A stretch of 64,000 bases of DNA from Klebsormidium nitens (lineage: Eukaryota; Streptophyta; Klebsormidiophyceae; Klebsormidiales; Klebsormidiaceae): positions 62,001-126,000 of the forward strand of contig DF237179.1 of NCBI GenBank assembly GCA_000708835.1, given 5' to 3'. Below, piece after piece: positions 46,301 through 58,403 of this stretch; position 1 is the stretch's first letter, and each line of letters opens with the position of its first letter. The translations under genes and the position numbers were made by a program. The notes under the pieces were generated by a model. That model was given only the letters and a program-made list of their open reading frames with translations. It ran no database searches and was not told the DNA's origin.

Positions 46301-48137
46301 GATTTTGGTCTTGATGCTCCCGGGGGAAGCGGGCACGTAAGAAGGGCCGAGAAAAGCCACTTACAAGGAATCTGGGGACTCCGATCCCCGAGGTATAATT
46401 TTGAGGAGACCACGAATCTTTTATGTGACAGGTTTATTGAAGTTTGGGTTCTTGGTCTAGCCACTGAATCTGATCAGACCCCTCGAGCTGAACAGGTCGC
46501 CGCTAATGGTTATATACGGAGAACCCACTTGACTTTGTGGAGTTTCATCCATTCCGGTACACACCAATTGAGAGTAATAATGTAACATCTTCATAGAAGC
46601 GACATTGTTCTGCGAAAATGCTACATGCGGATGAAATGTCACCTTGTACGTATGTGAATTGTTGAGAAAGCAGATCGGATCTCTTACTTCCAGGGGAGAA
46701 TGGCTATTATTTCCATTATGGTGTACAGGGTCTCCTTGGCGGGTGTCCAAGCGCTGACATCACCCAGCGTCACTACCGGCAGCGTCCTGGCCCGCCTGCA
46801 GACGCTGAGCCTCCGGGCAAACAGCCTCCCGGACACCGCCACGTGTCTCCTCGTGACGTCACTGCAGAACGGCTGCCAGATGCAGGTGATCGCGCACACA
46901 TCTACTTTGGTTCGTTATGCTATATGCCTCGGTTTTGAAATGAGTTCTCCACTTTTTCACGTCATCAGACCATTCCTCTTCCTTCTTTGTCCGGAATATC
47001 CAAAATGATCCTCACGGATATCAATACAAGCTCGAAACGTCTTGATTTCGGTCGTCTCGTTTTGAGTGGACACAAGACAAATTCAAACCAAAGGTCCGAG
47101 CGACTGCCGCTGAATCCCCAAGAAACGGCAACTCCCCTCGCGTCCTGCAGGGTTTGGACCTGGCTGACAACGGCGCGGCCGGACGGACCGCGGCCGCGCT
47201 CGCGGTTCTGCTAGGGGTTAACTCGACCCTGCGAACCCTGGACCTCTCGTGGAACCATCTGCCGGGAAACACCGCCGCAGTGTTGGCGGAGGCACTGGCG
47301 GGCAACAAAACTCTTGACGTGGTGAGTTGGGAAGAGTAAGAGCGGAACGGGAAACGGACGAGGAAAGGTGGAGCTGTACGGAGGAAGCGCAGGTCACGGA
47401 TCCTTGCGACCGGTTGTCTGTTCTTGCCCTCGTCGCTCTTCTTCAAAGCATTTTTGACATTGGGCGTGCCCGGAATATCAATTATCGGGAGCCCAAATTT
47501 TCGTATTACTTCGACGCAAAGCCAGCAGGGTCACCGTCAAAGTTCCTTGACTTGTACCAATGGACCTCAACGCAGAACCTCCAGTCAGTTCCTTGACTTG
47601 TACCAATGGACCTCAACGCAGAACCTCCAGTCAGTTCCTTGACTTGTACCAATGGACCTCAACGCAGAACCTCCAGTCAACACCGTCGTCGTGTCAAAAA
47701 GTCTTGTCCTCACTGCGCGATTTAAAAGTCGCATACGCGATGGTACGCGCGATTGCACAAGTGGCGCAGTTCGGGATGTAGGGAGCAAATCAGGGGTCCC
47801 GCATTTGCATAGCGTCTTCCGGCTGAAAGTTCTGCACGGTTACGTAACAGGCTCGAGCAACCCGTGACGTTGAAAACGACGGCCGTCAGATTTCTGTGAG
47901 AATCTTAGCGAGTTAAGTTCCCACCTTGTTCCTCCATTCTGTTCCTCGCAGTTGAAAGTGGCTCATAACAGCATGGGTGCGGCTGGCGACGTCGCCATGA
48001 AAGAGTTGCTGGATAGACGCCGGCGGACTTCGCTTCCGGCGGATCAAGCACCGCGGCATGACGAAGCAAAAGAGATAGTTGAAAGCGGAAAACCGTTATC
48101 AGGCGGAACGGCGCAAGAGCCAGCTGTCGCTTCCTAG
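40333..48137 (+). CDS. Long leucine-rich-repeat protein with a disordered middle
   Basis: Exons: 40333-40539, 41013-41114, 42121-44726, 45162-45480, 46023-46207, 46729-46885, 47151-47321, 47952-48137, all in phase, 1310 residues. The N-terminus is helical. The 2.6-kb third exon and most of the fourth encode about 950 residues rich in Ser, Arg and Pro, with no domain I recognise. The last four exons encode ribonuclease-inhibitor-type LRRs, about one or two per exon (LRALNLAGNQIDGTGCKLL, LQTLSLRANSLPDTATCLL, LRTLDLSWNHLPGNTAAVL, LKVAHNSMGAAG). No signal peptide, membrane segment or kinase is seen. Long exon 3 ends in CGCAG, then GTGAAA; reading through would stop at once, but splicing to 45162 keeps phase. 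A micro-exon at 40772 (LLNLGH) is possible. The start could lie further upstream, because an acceptor-like CCCGCAG sits just before the ATG. Confidence 0.75.
47542..47679 (+). repeat. Three perfect tandem copies of a 46-bp unit
   Basis: The unit starting GTTCCTTGACTTGTACC begins at 47542, 47588 and 47634 and is identical in all three copies. It lies in the last intron of the LRR gene and is not a multiple of three. Perfect identity means a recent expansion, unlike the decayed repeats in other introns. Confidence 0.93.
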
Positions 48138-49719
48138 TTTTTTCTGTCGTCTAGTACTTTGAGTATCCAGCAGCGAGATCGGCGATGTAACGGTTGGTGT
48201 CCGGCAGGTACAAGATGCAAATAATATGAGTCAAAGAATAAAAAAGAGTCAACTCCACGATTGGCAAAAAGTCTGCACCAGTCGTGGTGCACGTATCGAG
48301 CCATCTTGTGACATCTTTGGAGGTTGATTGAAATGTCGCAAAAATATCCGGAAAATCGAAGCAGTCCGGAGAGTGCTCGCTATGCTGATGCACCTAGGAC
48401 CAGTTGCTGAGGCCAATCGAAGCTCTGCTGCTGACGCCAGTCTAGCGTGCGTGCCTAAATATGTATTTCTGGGGAACTTCGGTTCAAAAATCCGGCCATA
48501 CGTCTCGACTCTCGACGAAGGGGAATGCAGACTTCCTCGAGATGAAATATTTCAGTGTACTTTATGGAGCACGCTCGGAGCAGGCCATGAGCTAGTCCAA
48601 AACGGCATCATGTAGTGCCCGCCTGCCTCTGTGACACTACAACAAAAAACTTAGATACTGGATGTTTCGTTCGAAGTGACTATCGATAAGCTGCGAGCCA
48701 AGGCCTGATGTGCCTGAAAAGGACCAGAACCGTAAGGCGAGTGCGTATAAAACGGTTTTCAAGGCCTCAGCGCCAGCTATGCGTGTTTACCAAGCTTTCA
48801 GAAAACCTCTCCTTCTTGCTGTCTGATGATGTATACACCCAAGGACCAACCGTTGGTCCTTCAAGTTGAACGGAAGGCCGCTCTATAGTGCTCTACACAA
48901 GGCGCAAGGACTCAATCTATACAAGACAGCTGTGTCGTACTGTCGAACCTCTCATTTTCAGTTAAGAGTTCATGGGATCAAGCTTGCGCCAGTGCTTTCT
49001 GCAAGATCGAGCGTAGTATTCCCGATAAGGCCTAAAAACGATGCTCATTTGGACAAAGTCAATCGGCACGGTGTAATCAAGGCTATTCGCCACTTAAGAC
49101 GGTTAGCTTCTTTCGACAGCGAGCCTAATCTGCCTCTGCGCTAAGTCAACAGGGGATGTTCCAATAGCATTTGCTTTAAGGCTCGGCCGCAAGAGCTAGA
49201 GAGCCGTCGCGCGCCGCGCCCGCGTCTGACATATGCTTCGGCCAGGCCGGGCGGCAGCCGAAGTCGATTCGCGGCCGGCCTGCCGCTTGCATGGACCCTG
49301 CGCGATCATCGCGCCGTCCAGACGTGGTGTTGACAATAAATGTAAATCTCGCAAGAGAAAGACGAACTTCAATTTAAATGTCTGAATCTTAGGAGTACTT
49401 GGATGCAGCTGGGTGCAGCTGCAGAAGTCAGGAAGCAAGCGCACAGGTCTGGCTTTGCGCTTGTGGCGCTGCACAAATGGTGCGCTTCAACCAGCTTGCA
49501 AACGATGGCACACTCTGCAGCTTGATCAAAGGAGGGCGGGCGCTCTGGAGCATTTGATTTGTCACTCTTTCAGTCACGTCAGGATTTAAGAAGTGGACAA
49601 AGCCTTGAAGGCCTCGAGCTTCGAAAGTTTCTGTGACCTTGGACTAAATTTACTTTGTCAATTGCAGCCTAGTCAGTCAGCCCTCAGTGGGTGCATCTGC
49701 ACAGCCATCAGTTTTTCAG
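48138..49719. other. Intergenic region without recognised genes
   Basis: No convincing frame. A GC-rich island (about 49200-49290) lies in AT-rich DNA. The last part should hold the promoter of the first MYND gene. Confidence 0.45.
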
Positions 49720-51632
49720 ATGGACGAAGACTTGGACAAGTTCGTGGAACAATATGCTGCCATGCTTAAATCAGGTCAAGATGAAACGATTGTAGAAGTG
49801 CACCAAGCGCTGGGGGAAGTGTACTTCTCAGGGGAGAAAGGGAGAGAGACATTCTCCAAGATTGCTCAAGGGCTTGCAGCGTATCAGAATGGCGCTTTTC
49901 TGAAGCCCCTCCTGTCTGGAGCTCTCTTTATGTCTGAAAGCGACGACCTGGACGCAAAGGTCTCTCACTACAGGGCCTGCTGCTTGGCGGTCACCATTTT
50001 GACATCAAGCGAAGTTGTAGTCAAGAAGTTTCTGATGGGAACAGGCCGGATCGAAGATAAGCAAACTGCGTGCCTTATTTACCGGAATCTAACCACCAAC
50101 GCGTTGATCAGGGCACAAGCTCTGGAAAAAGGACAAGATAGTGCTGCAGTCCTCTGGGTTGTCTTGCCTCTAGAGTGCTTGGCCAAGTTTATCCGAGGTT
50201 CTAGAGTTTTCCGGGACGCCATGAAGGACATCTCAGAGGAGCGGAACATCTTTGAGACACTTGGATATTTCCTGTCCGCAGAGTTCCTCACCAAGGCTGG
50301 TCAGGAGAATGCCGCTGCAATTAGAGGCTGGCTGTCAGAGATGGCGGCCTCGCTTGCTTTCTCAAAAGATAGCCAGCTTTGGGTGCTAGACATGGGGCTT
50401 CTCAAGTTGATGGCAGCTATCTACGACAGCACACAGTTGCAGAACCTCTTAGACCACATGAAGCAGACCGACTCTCCAGTCTTTCGCTGCAACGCGATCC
50501 TCATCCGTTTGCTAGAGAAGGAGGCCACGTTAGAGAAGCTGCGAGCTCACAATGCTCTGGCAGGTTTCAGGCCCCACAAACGGAAGATCAACAGTGCGGA
50601 TCCGCAATACCGGCCGTGGAGCTACTTCGAAGCAAGACTCTCAGGACGGCCTATCAATATGGACCAGATGCGAGCAGAGGATCCAAGCTGGAGACCTGCC
50701 TATGATGTCTGGGAGCTTATGCACCAGCCGAGTCGGGGAAACTGGGCTCCGGCCGTCTGCTCATGGAAGCTGTGCACGGCAGGCGCCGAGCCGGAAGGTG
50801 ACGGGAAGAAGTACGGAAAGTGCGCTGGCTGTCAAGTTGCCCGCTACTGCAGGTGATCCCCGAGTATCTCATGCCACTTAGACGATTTCTTTTTTTCAAC
50901 GCACAGTGACTCTGTCGGCTTCTCCTCTAAAGCCACGTGCTCTCTTTAAGCATCTTCGCATTCCAGGTCGCTCGCCATTTGAAATTCTTCGCTAGGACTG
51001 ATGGGGAAAAAGGTGCTGCAATTCAAAAGTTTTCTGGCCCTTCGATCCGGATTCTCCGCATTTTCGCTACATCCATGAAATTGAGATTCTGAGATTCTGA
51101 GATTTTGGGTTGTCATCTCCTCTATCCGTCTGTGTTCAGCATATTGGATCCAGTAGATCAGTTGGCCCGGTAAGCCGCTGCGATCGGACACTCTCTCAGC
51201 AGAAAGTGTGCCGGGCTCTGCTTGCTCGAGGTTGCTCGGTCCTTTTTGCTGCTTTCCTTCAACTTGCTTAGGTTGTTGTATCACCTTTCATCACATAGGA
51301 GCTCTAACAGCCCTTGAATGTTCTGTGATATCTTTGGACTCTACTGACCCTTTCATATGTTGCATCGTCGGTTGGAAGTGTGATGTCAAAGGTAAATGAG
51401 CCGTTCACATCAAGCCTGCATTCGTCGGAAGTTCTGGTATCTCAGGTCTGAATTCAAAGAACATCTGAACCTCAAGTAAAGCAGACAGTCCGCACTCTTA
51501 TGCAGCAAGGAGCACCAGAACCTGCACTGGCGAACCCACAAGATCCACTGCCAGGCGGGACGGGCAGCAATTGCGGGTCCGGAAGAGGAAAAACAAAAGG
51601 AACTGAGGGATCCGACAAGCAAGGCGCGATAG
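49720..51632 (+). CDS. MYND zinc-finger protein, intact member of the array
   Basis: Two exons, 49720-50852 and 51506-51632, join in phase 2 for 419 residues. The start is set at MDEDLDKF because the other three copies begin with the same M-[DE]-E-D-L-[DE] motif; an in-frame Met 33 bp upstream is possible. Most of the protein is an all-helical, armadillo-like region (PLECLAKFIRGSRVFRDAM, LRAHNALAGFRPHKRKI). The C-terminus is a MYND finger split by the intron: VCSWKLC, then KCAGCQVARYC in exon 1 and SKEHQNLHWRTHKIHC in exon 2, with all eight Cys/His ligands. MYND fingers bind short Pro-rich peptides; the partner is unknown. This is the only copy of the four without a frame break. Confidence 0.85.
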
Positions 51633-52637
51633 TACTGTTCATGCTTTCGGCCAAGTAGAACGCCCCGTTCCTGCACCCGTTCCTGTTTTGCAGGAGAGGA
51701 GAATCAGAGGGAGCAGTTAGAGGGGAATTGTTCTGACAGCGCACTCGGTAGCGCAAAGGGGGCCCGTATAGAGGGGGTGAAATGATGACTACGTAATTCT
51801 CGAAGTCGAAGATGCCCGAATGCGTGCCAGATCGGGCATCTTCGTAAGAGTTTATCTCCTAAACTGAACCCCCATGAGCCCATTCAATCCAGAAGAAAAA
51901 CTTTTGCACTCCGGTCAATCTTGAATGCTGGCCACGCGCGCATGAGACCTTGCTTTCAACAGGGCTTTAGAATGCGGCTTACACGAGCTCAATGACGCTG
52001 GCTTCGATCCAATTTTGTGAGCACGGTAAAGGTCTCAACTAAAAGTTCTCAAACACGTCGTTCCTATTTCGAAGATTATCATGATACCTTATGCTACCGA
52101 TTGAACGACAGCTCACCTCGAAGAGTATTTACGAACGTGCACATGCTGCAACTTTCGCATCCATTATCATTCGATCGAAGTTCTGCGCACTCTCTCGTAA
52201 ACGACGGGACGCAGCAAGAAGAGCTGCTTCTTTATGCGCGTGAGTAATCCCGTAAGTCGTGCCAACGATTACAATGGAGCTGAGGCGATTATCCTTGTTT
52301 TACACCTCACGTAGTAGAATTGGTTGCATACGCTTTTTATGCCGAAATCTCGGGGGCACTACTGTAGATGCAAATCAGATCGTTTAGGACGTCGTCAACA
52401 AAATGCCACCTGGTTGCTCCTGCTTCGTGGCAGAATATCTCATTGGGTCAGCACTCCCTGGAAGCAATCTGGCGCCTGTCGTTACCGGCTCAATCTTGTA
52501 CATTAACCAAAAGTTAAACAAGATCTGGACCGTGCGTAAGACTGACTACATCTGACCTTGATTATAACAATCCCTTGCTGATCCAATCTTCCTTTCTAGA
52601 TCTACCTAGGAGACTCGGGTATCCAAGTCTCCGTATA
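51633..52637. other. Spacer between MYND genes 1 and 2 (convergent)
   Basis: No gene is recognised. The two flanking MYND genes point toward each other, so both 3' ends and their polyadenylation signals should be here. Confidence 0.45.
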
Positions 52638-54336
52638 TCATTTTCGACTCGCCTGGCAGTGCTTTTTGTGGGTTGCCCAGTGCAGACGATGATGCTCCTT
52701 GCTGCACAAAAGAAAGGACAAGGGAGAACCTTCTGCTCAAAGCGCTCTCAGTCTAACCATGACACAGACGCCCGAAACCATGGAAAAGGGAATAAAACGT
52801 GCATCGGGGTACAGAGCCTATACGTACAGCACCTTGAACAAGTCCTTCGCCGTCACGTTTCAAAGTTCTGACGAGAGAGTGACGTTTGAACCATTCAGCT
52901 ACTACGAAGCGTCGTCAGCTTTACTCAAACAGCAAATATGTAGACTGCTTCATGAGATTTGCTGTTCACCGTTTGAGCAAGAAGCTCATCGTAGTGGAGT
53001 CAAGATGCCTTTTCACACCGTCTGACCCTCAGCGTCGTGCTCGGATATCAAACGCGAGGTGACGATGCAGGGAAACGATCAACTCCTTCCCTCCAGAACT
53101 AACTTTTTGTCCACAGTCCGAAGGCGATACGAACGAAATCAAACGGTGCAAAAAGATTGAACGAATTAGCGAAAACAATACCATCGAATGCTGCAAGGGC
53201 CTGTAACGAAGATGTCGTAGTCATTACCTGCAGTAGCGGGCAATTTTGCAGACGGAACACTTGGCGAACTTCTTCTCGGCGAGGGGTTCCGGGCCTGCCG
53301 TACGCTGCTTCCACGAGCAGACGACCGGAACGGAGCTTTTACCCCAATGCCGATTTGACCTTCCACTTCTGGCCAGTGCGTGGGTCTTTCAGACTTCCCG
53401 GAACGCCCATCAACCTCCGTTCGAAGTAAGTCCAAATGTCAAAGCCCGGGCACGCACTTCTAATCTTATCTCTGTGGGCCCGAAAACCGGAGAGGGCGTT
53501 GTGCGCGCGCAGCTTTTCCAATGTGTCACTGGACTCGAGCAAGCGGAGGAGAACCAAATTGCAGCGGAACACCGGAAGTTCGTCCCTGAGCTCATTGTCC
53601 AAAAGCTGGTCTGTAGGCGATTGTTCGTAGATAGCTGCTAGGAATCTGAGTAGACCGTTGTCCAAAGACCAGAGGTAACTGTTAGAAGATAAAGCAAGCG
53701 TCTTCGCTAGCCTGGACAAGATAAGTCGAATCCTGTAGGCATTGGAGTCGGACAGCTTGTTGAGGAACTCAGCAGACACGAAGTATCCAAGCTGCTCGAA
53801 CAGGGTGTTGACTTTCAGGCTAGCCTGCATGCTATCTCGAAAGACTCTTGATCCTTGTGCAAAGTTGGCCAGGCAATCCAAAGGCGCAACGACCAACAAT
53901 CTGCCAGCCCTGCTGTCACGGTCATCTCTGCGCTTCAGCTCCTGCGCGCGCTGCATTGCGTCGCGCAATATTGTCTCGTAGATTTGTTGCGCGCGCTGTC
54001 TTTCTTCTCCCTCCGTTCTTAAGAGGCGCTCTATGACGACCTTGTTTGACGTTAGAAGGGCAGAAACCATGCAGCAGGCGCCACAATGTTCGTTTGCTTT
54101 GACTGCATCTGAGTTTGGTGGCATCCTAGCGCCCCTGCAAAAATGCCGTCCACCACCGCTCCCCCGTTGCATGCCGCAAGCTCTTGAGCAAGTCTAGCAA
54201 ACCTCTCATTCCATTCGCTTCCTGGCTGCTGGAAGGCTCTCTCTAGCTGATCAAAGCCTTTTGACATGTCATCTGGCTCATTTGATGTCAGCAAAGCGGC
54301 AAAAACTTCGACCACCTCGTCCAAATCCTCGTCCAT
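52638..54336 (-). pseudogene. MYND zinc-finger gene 2, at least two frame breaks
   Basis: The gene starts MDEDLDEVVEVF at 54336 and has the family's exon plan: exon 1 to 53228 with the usual CGCTACTGCAG/GT border, exon 2 at 52701-52638 (SKEHHRLHWATHKKHC, then stop). Two shifts break exon 1: one near 54120, where the family frame jumps after GIFAGAL, and one near 53340, where a TAA follows WKVKSALG and the finger continues in another frame. The second Cys of the first zinc pair is also lost: the text reads CSWKQR where its relatives have CSWKQC or CSWKLC. The rest of the helical region is open for 277 codons. Two breaks plus a lost ligand favour a decaying gene. Assembly error could explain a shift, but not the Cys change. 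Confidence 0.72.
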
Positions 54337-55171
54337 TTTCACGGAGACTCAGGGCGCACGCACGCACAAGCAACCAGCCGGACTCAAAGGCTTCCCCCTG
54401 ATTGCCCTTTTCGCTTCAAGAGGGAGATGCAAGCCAGGTGCTTTCAGTCCCCTTGTCATACTTGTGTCCTCTCAGGGGCCGCACAAAATCTTCCCATGGC
54501 ACACTTGTGCTGAAAGAGCAGATTGAGTTGAAGGCAGGGATTGCAAGGCTCGGCTCATCAGTACAGATTTGGAGTAGATGGCAGTCGGTGTTCTGCAGAA
54601 GTGTGTACTTTTTAGCGCGCGTACTTTGACGATGCAGTGTCCACACTTTAGCTGCAAGTGCAAGTATGCGCCAAGCAGTGCCAAGCAACATTCGCCGAGA
54701 TTGACAGACGTCTACAAATTAGGTAATCAAAGGAGCATGAGAAGCGTCTGTTGATGGACTCCGCTTTGGGGCCACATGCAGCATGCACACAGGACGCCCA
54801 GCCTGCGCCAGCGTCCGCACAGCTAACCGCACTCCTGCAAATTACGTGAGGGTCACACCAGATGTTAGCCCTCAGTCGCTGTTGGAAAAGAAATGCTGAG
54901 GTCAGCAGCAAGGCTTTGCGGCCCTGGTACGGCCTCATGGTGGTTTCTTTCAGGGCTTTGATCAGCGCATGCACCAATCTAAACCTTCAGTAAGATCAGA
55001 GAGAAGGATCACTTTAGAAGCTAGGAGAAGCGCCCTCTGAAGGGTTGGGACGCATAGACCAGGGGCGGAATCAGCTGAGGCTCCAGGCTTTGCCATTGAG
55101 GGACTCCAATTGTGCTTTGAGCCTGGTGTGCATGAATCACTAGCACAAATGCAATAACCCCGCTAGTGAAG
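54337..55171. other. Shared upstream region of divergent MYND genes 2 and 3
   Basis: The heads of MYND gene 2 (minus) and gene 3 (plus) face each other over 0.8 kb. The part next to gene 3 (from about 54760) is recognisably copied upstream of gene 4, including GATCAGCGCATGCACCAATCT. Confidence 0.55.
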
Positions 55172-56798
55172 ATGGAAGAGGATCTCGACCAGACTGTGGC
55201 GAGGATTGCTGACATGCTAAAGTCCCTACATGTTTCTAAAGAAGTTTGGAAGGTTTGCGACCTGCTACGAGACGTGTCTCTCACAGGTACTAAAGGGAAG
55301 GAGCATTGTATAAGAATAATCCAGGAGCTCGCAGCCTACAAAGGGGGCGCCGGTTTTGAGAGGATCTTAACGGGAGTCCTTTGGGAAGTGCAGCTGGAAG
55401 GGGACTCGAGCGAGGATTACGTCAAAACACTCATTGAGTACAACATGAGCTGCCAGGCCCTAGCATCTTTGACCGAGAGCAACGTGGCGGTGGAGCGCTG
55501 CTTGAAAGCGCTTGCAAAAAACAAAAGGCAGGTAGCCCAGCACATTTACAAGAGGCTCTCTGAAAATGCTTTGAAGGCGGCACGCGGTTACAAGAGAGGA
55601 TCAGAAGATGGCCCTTCCTTCGAGATGATGGTTGTTGCACCTCTGGAGTGCCTGACCAACTTCGTACGAGTTTCCAGGAGTTTCCGGGACGCCATAGAAA
55701 ACAGCCTGGCGGAAATTAGTATGCCAGAATCCCTAGGGTTCTTCTTGTCCGCTGAATTCCTTGACGCTTTGTCGAAGAAGGATGCATTCGCTGTTCAGTA
55801 TCTCTTTTCCAGCATAGCAGCGTCTCTTGCGCTCTACCCTGACAGCCAAATTTGGGCCCTCGATAAGGGCCTTCTCAAGATGCTAGCAGCAGCTGTGGGA
55901 TGAAACCAAGAGGAACGACTCTCCTGTGTTCCGCTGCACCGGAATCCTGCTCCGCTTGCTAGAAACGGAGGCCACAGCGGAACAGTTGCGCGCTCACAAC
56001 GCTCTCGCGGAGTTCTTGCCTCACAAACAGAAGATCAACGGAGCGTACCCGGAATGGAAACCTTGGAGCTATATGAGAACGCGCTTGGAAGGTCGGCCGG
56101 GAAGTACGAAATGGAAGATACAAGGCAAGGTCAGGGGAAACTACGCTAGCATCGTATGCTCGTGGAAGCAGTGCACGGCAGGCCGCGAGCCATCTTCCGG
56201 AAAAAGGTTTGGAAAGTGCGGGGGGTGTCAAGTCGCTCGCTACTGCAGGTAAGCCTGCAACTACAGGAATTGAGCCCGAACTTGATGCGGTTTTGATGCG
56301 ACATCCTAGGCAGATTCATCCTCAGAAAAGTCAAAGTAGGTCTGCTCGACGTCACCTGTAAACGAAATTGTCAAAGAAGGTTGAGGTCAGAGGGTGTTGA
56401 GCGGACTTAAGTTTCGCAATTCCTTAGGCTGCATCCTTAAGTACAAGAAAAGGTGAGGACATCAACAAGCGTCAATAGGCGTTCAGAAAGTACCAAGTTT
56501 GTTCAGCGTTTGCCGATTGAAACGGCTCTCGACAATTGTTCAACATCCCACCTCAGGAATTGAGTTTGGGGTTTTAACGAGAATGCACGAACCCTCCACT
56601 TTCTTCCTCTTCCTAATTCAGAAAACTATGATACGAGCGCGAGGGCTTACACCTGAACATCAGATTCACCTCGCCTAGATTTCTGGGTATGCCTCAAAGT
56701 CTCGTCTGTCTTTCTGCAGCAAGGAGCATCAGAATCTACACTGGCCAACCCACAAGATCCACTGCCGGGCCGGTCAAGCAAAGGGTCCGAGTTCGTAG
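55172..56798 (+). pseudogene. MYND zinc-finger gene 3, one deletion with frame break
   Basis: Exon 1 runs from MEEDLDQTV at 55172 to 56248 and exon 2 from 56720 to 56798 (SKEHQNLHWPTHKIHC, then stop). The frame breaks near 55897, after LLKMLAAAVG. Gene 4 has about nine more residues here (ILGASPIQKL), so this copy has lost a few tens of bases, and the frame resumes as NDSPVFRC to the end. All MYND ligands are present (VCSWKQC, KCGGCQVARYC). If the break is real, the protein would end at about 243 residues without the finger. Its nearest relative is gene 4. Confidence 0.75.
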
Positions 56799-58403
56799 GG
56801 ACGAGAATCGAATAGCAGCGGGTAGTGATGTTTCTTACGGAGTGGTTCTCCGCCATTTGGTGTTTGTATTATGCCAGCAGCACGTCGAGGCCTTTGAATC
56901 CTTATCAAGAAGGTTGATTTCTTAAGCAAGAGTCTGCTCGTGAAGCATTCTCGCGTTCGAGGTGGCCTGCCGCTGCCGCTTGCGCCCCAGGGGACAGCGT
57001 TCTGAACGGCGCGAGCTGTAAGATTGCAATGTGTGAATGATTGGAATCTTGTGAGCAGAATGTTACCGTATGGCAAGTGTATTCGTCAAGGACTTCAGAT
57101 CCGAATTCACAAATGCAATTCTCATGCTTTAAAATTGATAGCTCTATACATGATATACATGAAGACCTGCGGAACTGAAATTTGGGTTAAATCGAGACGG
57201 GGGCATGTTCCGACTTGCATGTGGCGCTGTATCGGGTCGTGTCCGCGATGCCTCTATCAAGATCAGGCAACTTTGAGTGCAGCAAAGAATCGGGTGCTGA
57301 TTTTGCCAGCGCAACCTCGTGACAAGAATGTAGCAAATTTGACATACATACAATAGAGACACATCAAAATTATGCGCTTAACGCTCTCGGCTATGATGGT
57401 GGCCATAGCGCTTGCGTCGTCTTGAACTACTATAGCCTATTCACGTCGTAGGCAGACGTTTTGAAAGCGGCGCTCACAGACAGGAGGAACTCCATGTCAG
57501 ATATAGTCACTGATTCTACAGTAACAGCAAAACATGCGTGCTTTTGCAAAGGTACTTGGTCGGATTATTCAACATGTATTCTGCTTTGCCACATGCCCGC
57601 CACACATGCGAACGGGATGCGAACACGCTTGCAGCCCCGTGCTTTCACCCTCCATGTTAACGTCCTTTCACTAGGGGTCTCACGAGCCTTCCTATTCCGG
57701 ACCTGGGAGCGCAGATTGACATTGATGACAGGGGTCGAACATAAGTCTCAAGTCGGCTTATCAGCTTAATGGCAGCTCTGGTGTGACTGTGGATGGCAGC
57801 AAGTGTTTTAAAGCAATTTAAAAGAACAACGTTGTCCAACATATGCGCGCGCACATGCTCTGATGATGCAGTGTCAAGTTGTGCAGACGTCGAGTCTAAG
57901 ACTGAGTCAAGCACTGTGCGAAACAAGTCTTGCCTAGCCTGGTCGACAAAACCGCCAATCAAGCGCCTGCAGAGGGGCCTGGCTTCGGTCCCGGAACGCA
58001 CGCTTACATGCAGCATGCTCAGGTGCCCAGCCTCCGCAGCTGACCGCACTATCCTGCAAACCCCTGAAGCTAAGGGCGGGCAGAACATAACAGTCAGGAG
58101 TCCTCCAGTAGTTAGCTTGGGTCAGCAGCGACTCTCTGCGGCCGCTTGATGGGCCTTCACTGCCTTGATCAGCGCATGCACCAATCTGTCAGACCCTTGG
58201 TAGAATTATGTAGCGCAGATCTTATCATTAGCGCAGAGGGGCCGCTCAACAGCGCCACTAAAAGCCTTCTGGCTCAAATATGAAGGGAGAATTCTCGAAT
58301 TCAAGAGGGTCGAGGCTTTTGCTTTGCATGAGAGGTATGCAATCATGCCGTAAACTTGGCGTGCTCGGAAGATCAGCATAAGCGCAATCCTCCGTAGCGA
58401 AGC
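56799..58403. other. Spacer between MYND genes 3 and 4
   Basis: No gene is recognised. The left part (to about 57430) is the 3' flank of gene 3 and is matched by the 3' flank of gene 4. The right part (from about 58000) matches the 5' flank of gene 3. The middle looks unique. Confidence 0.5.
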
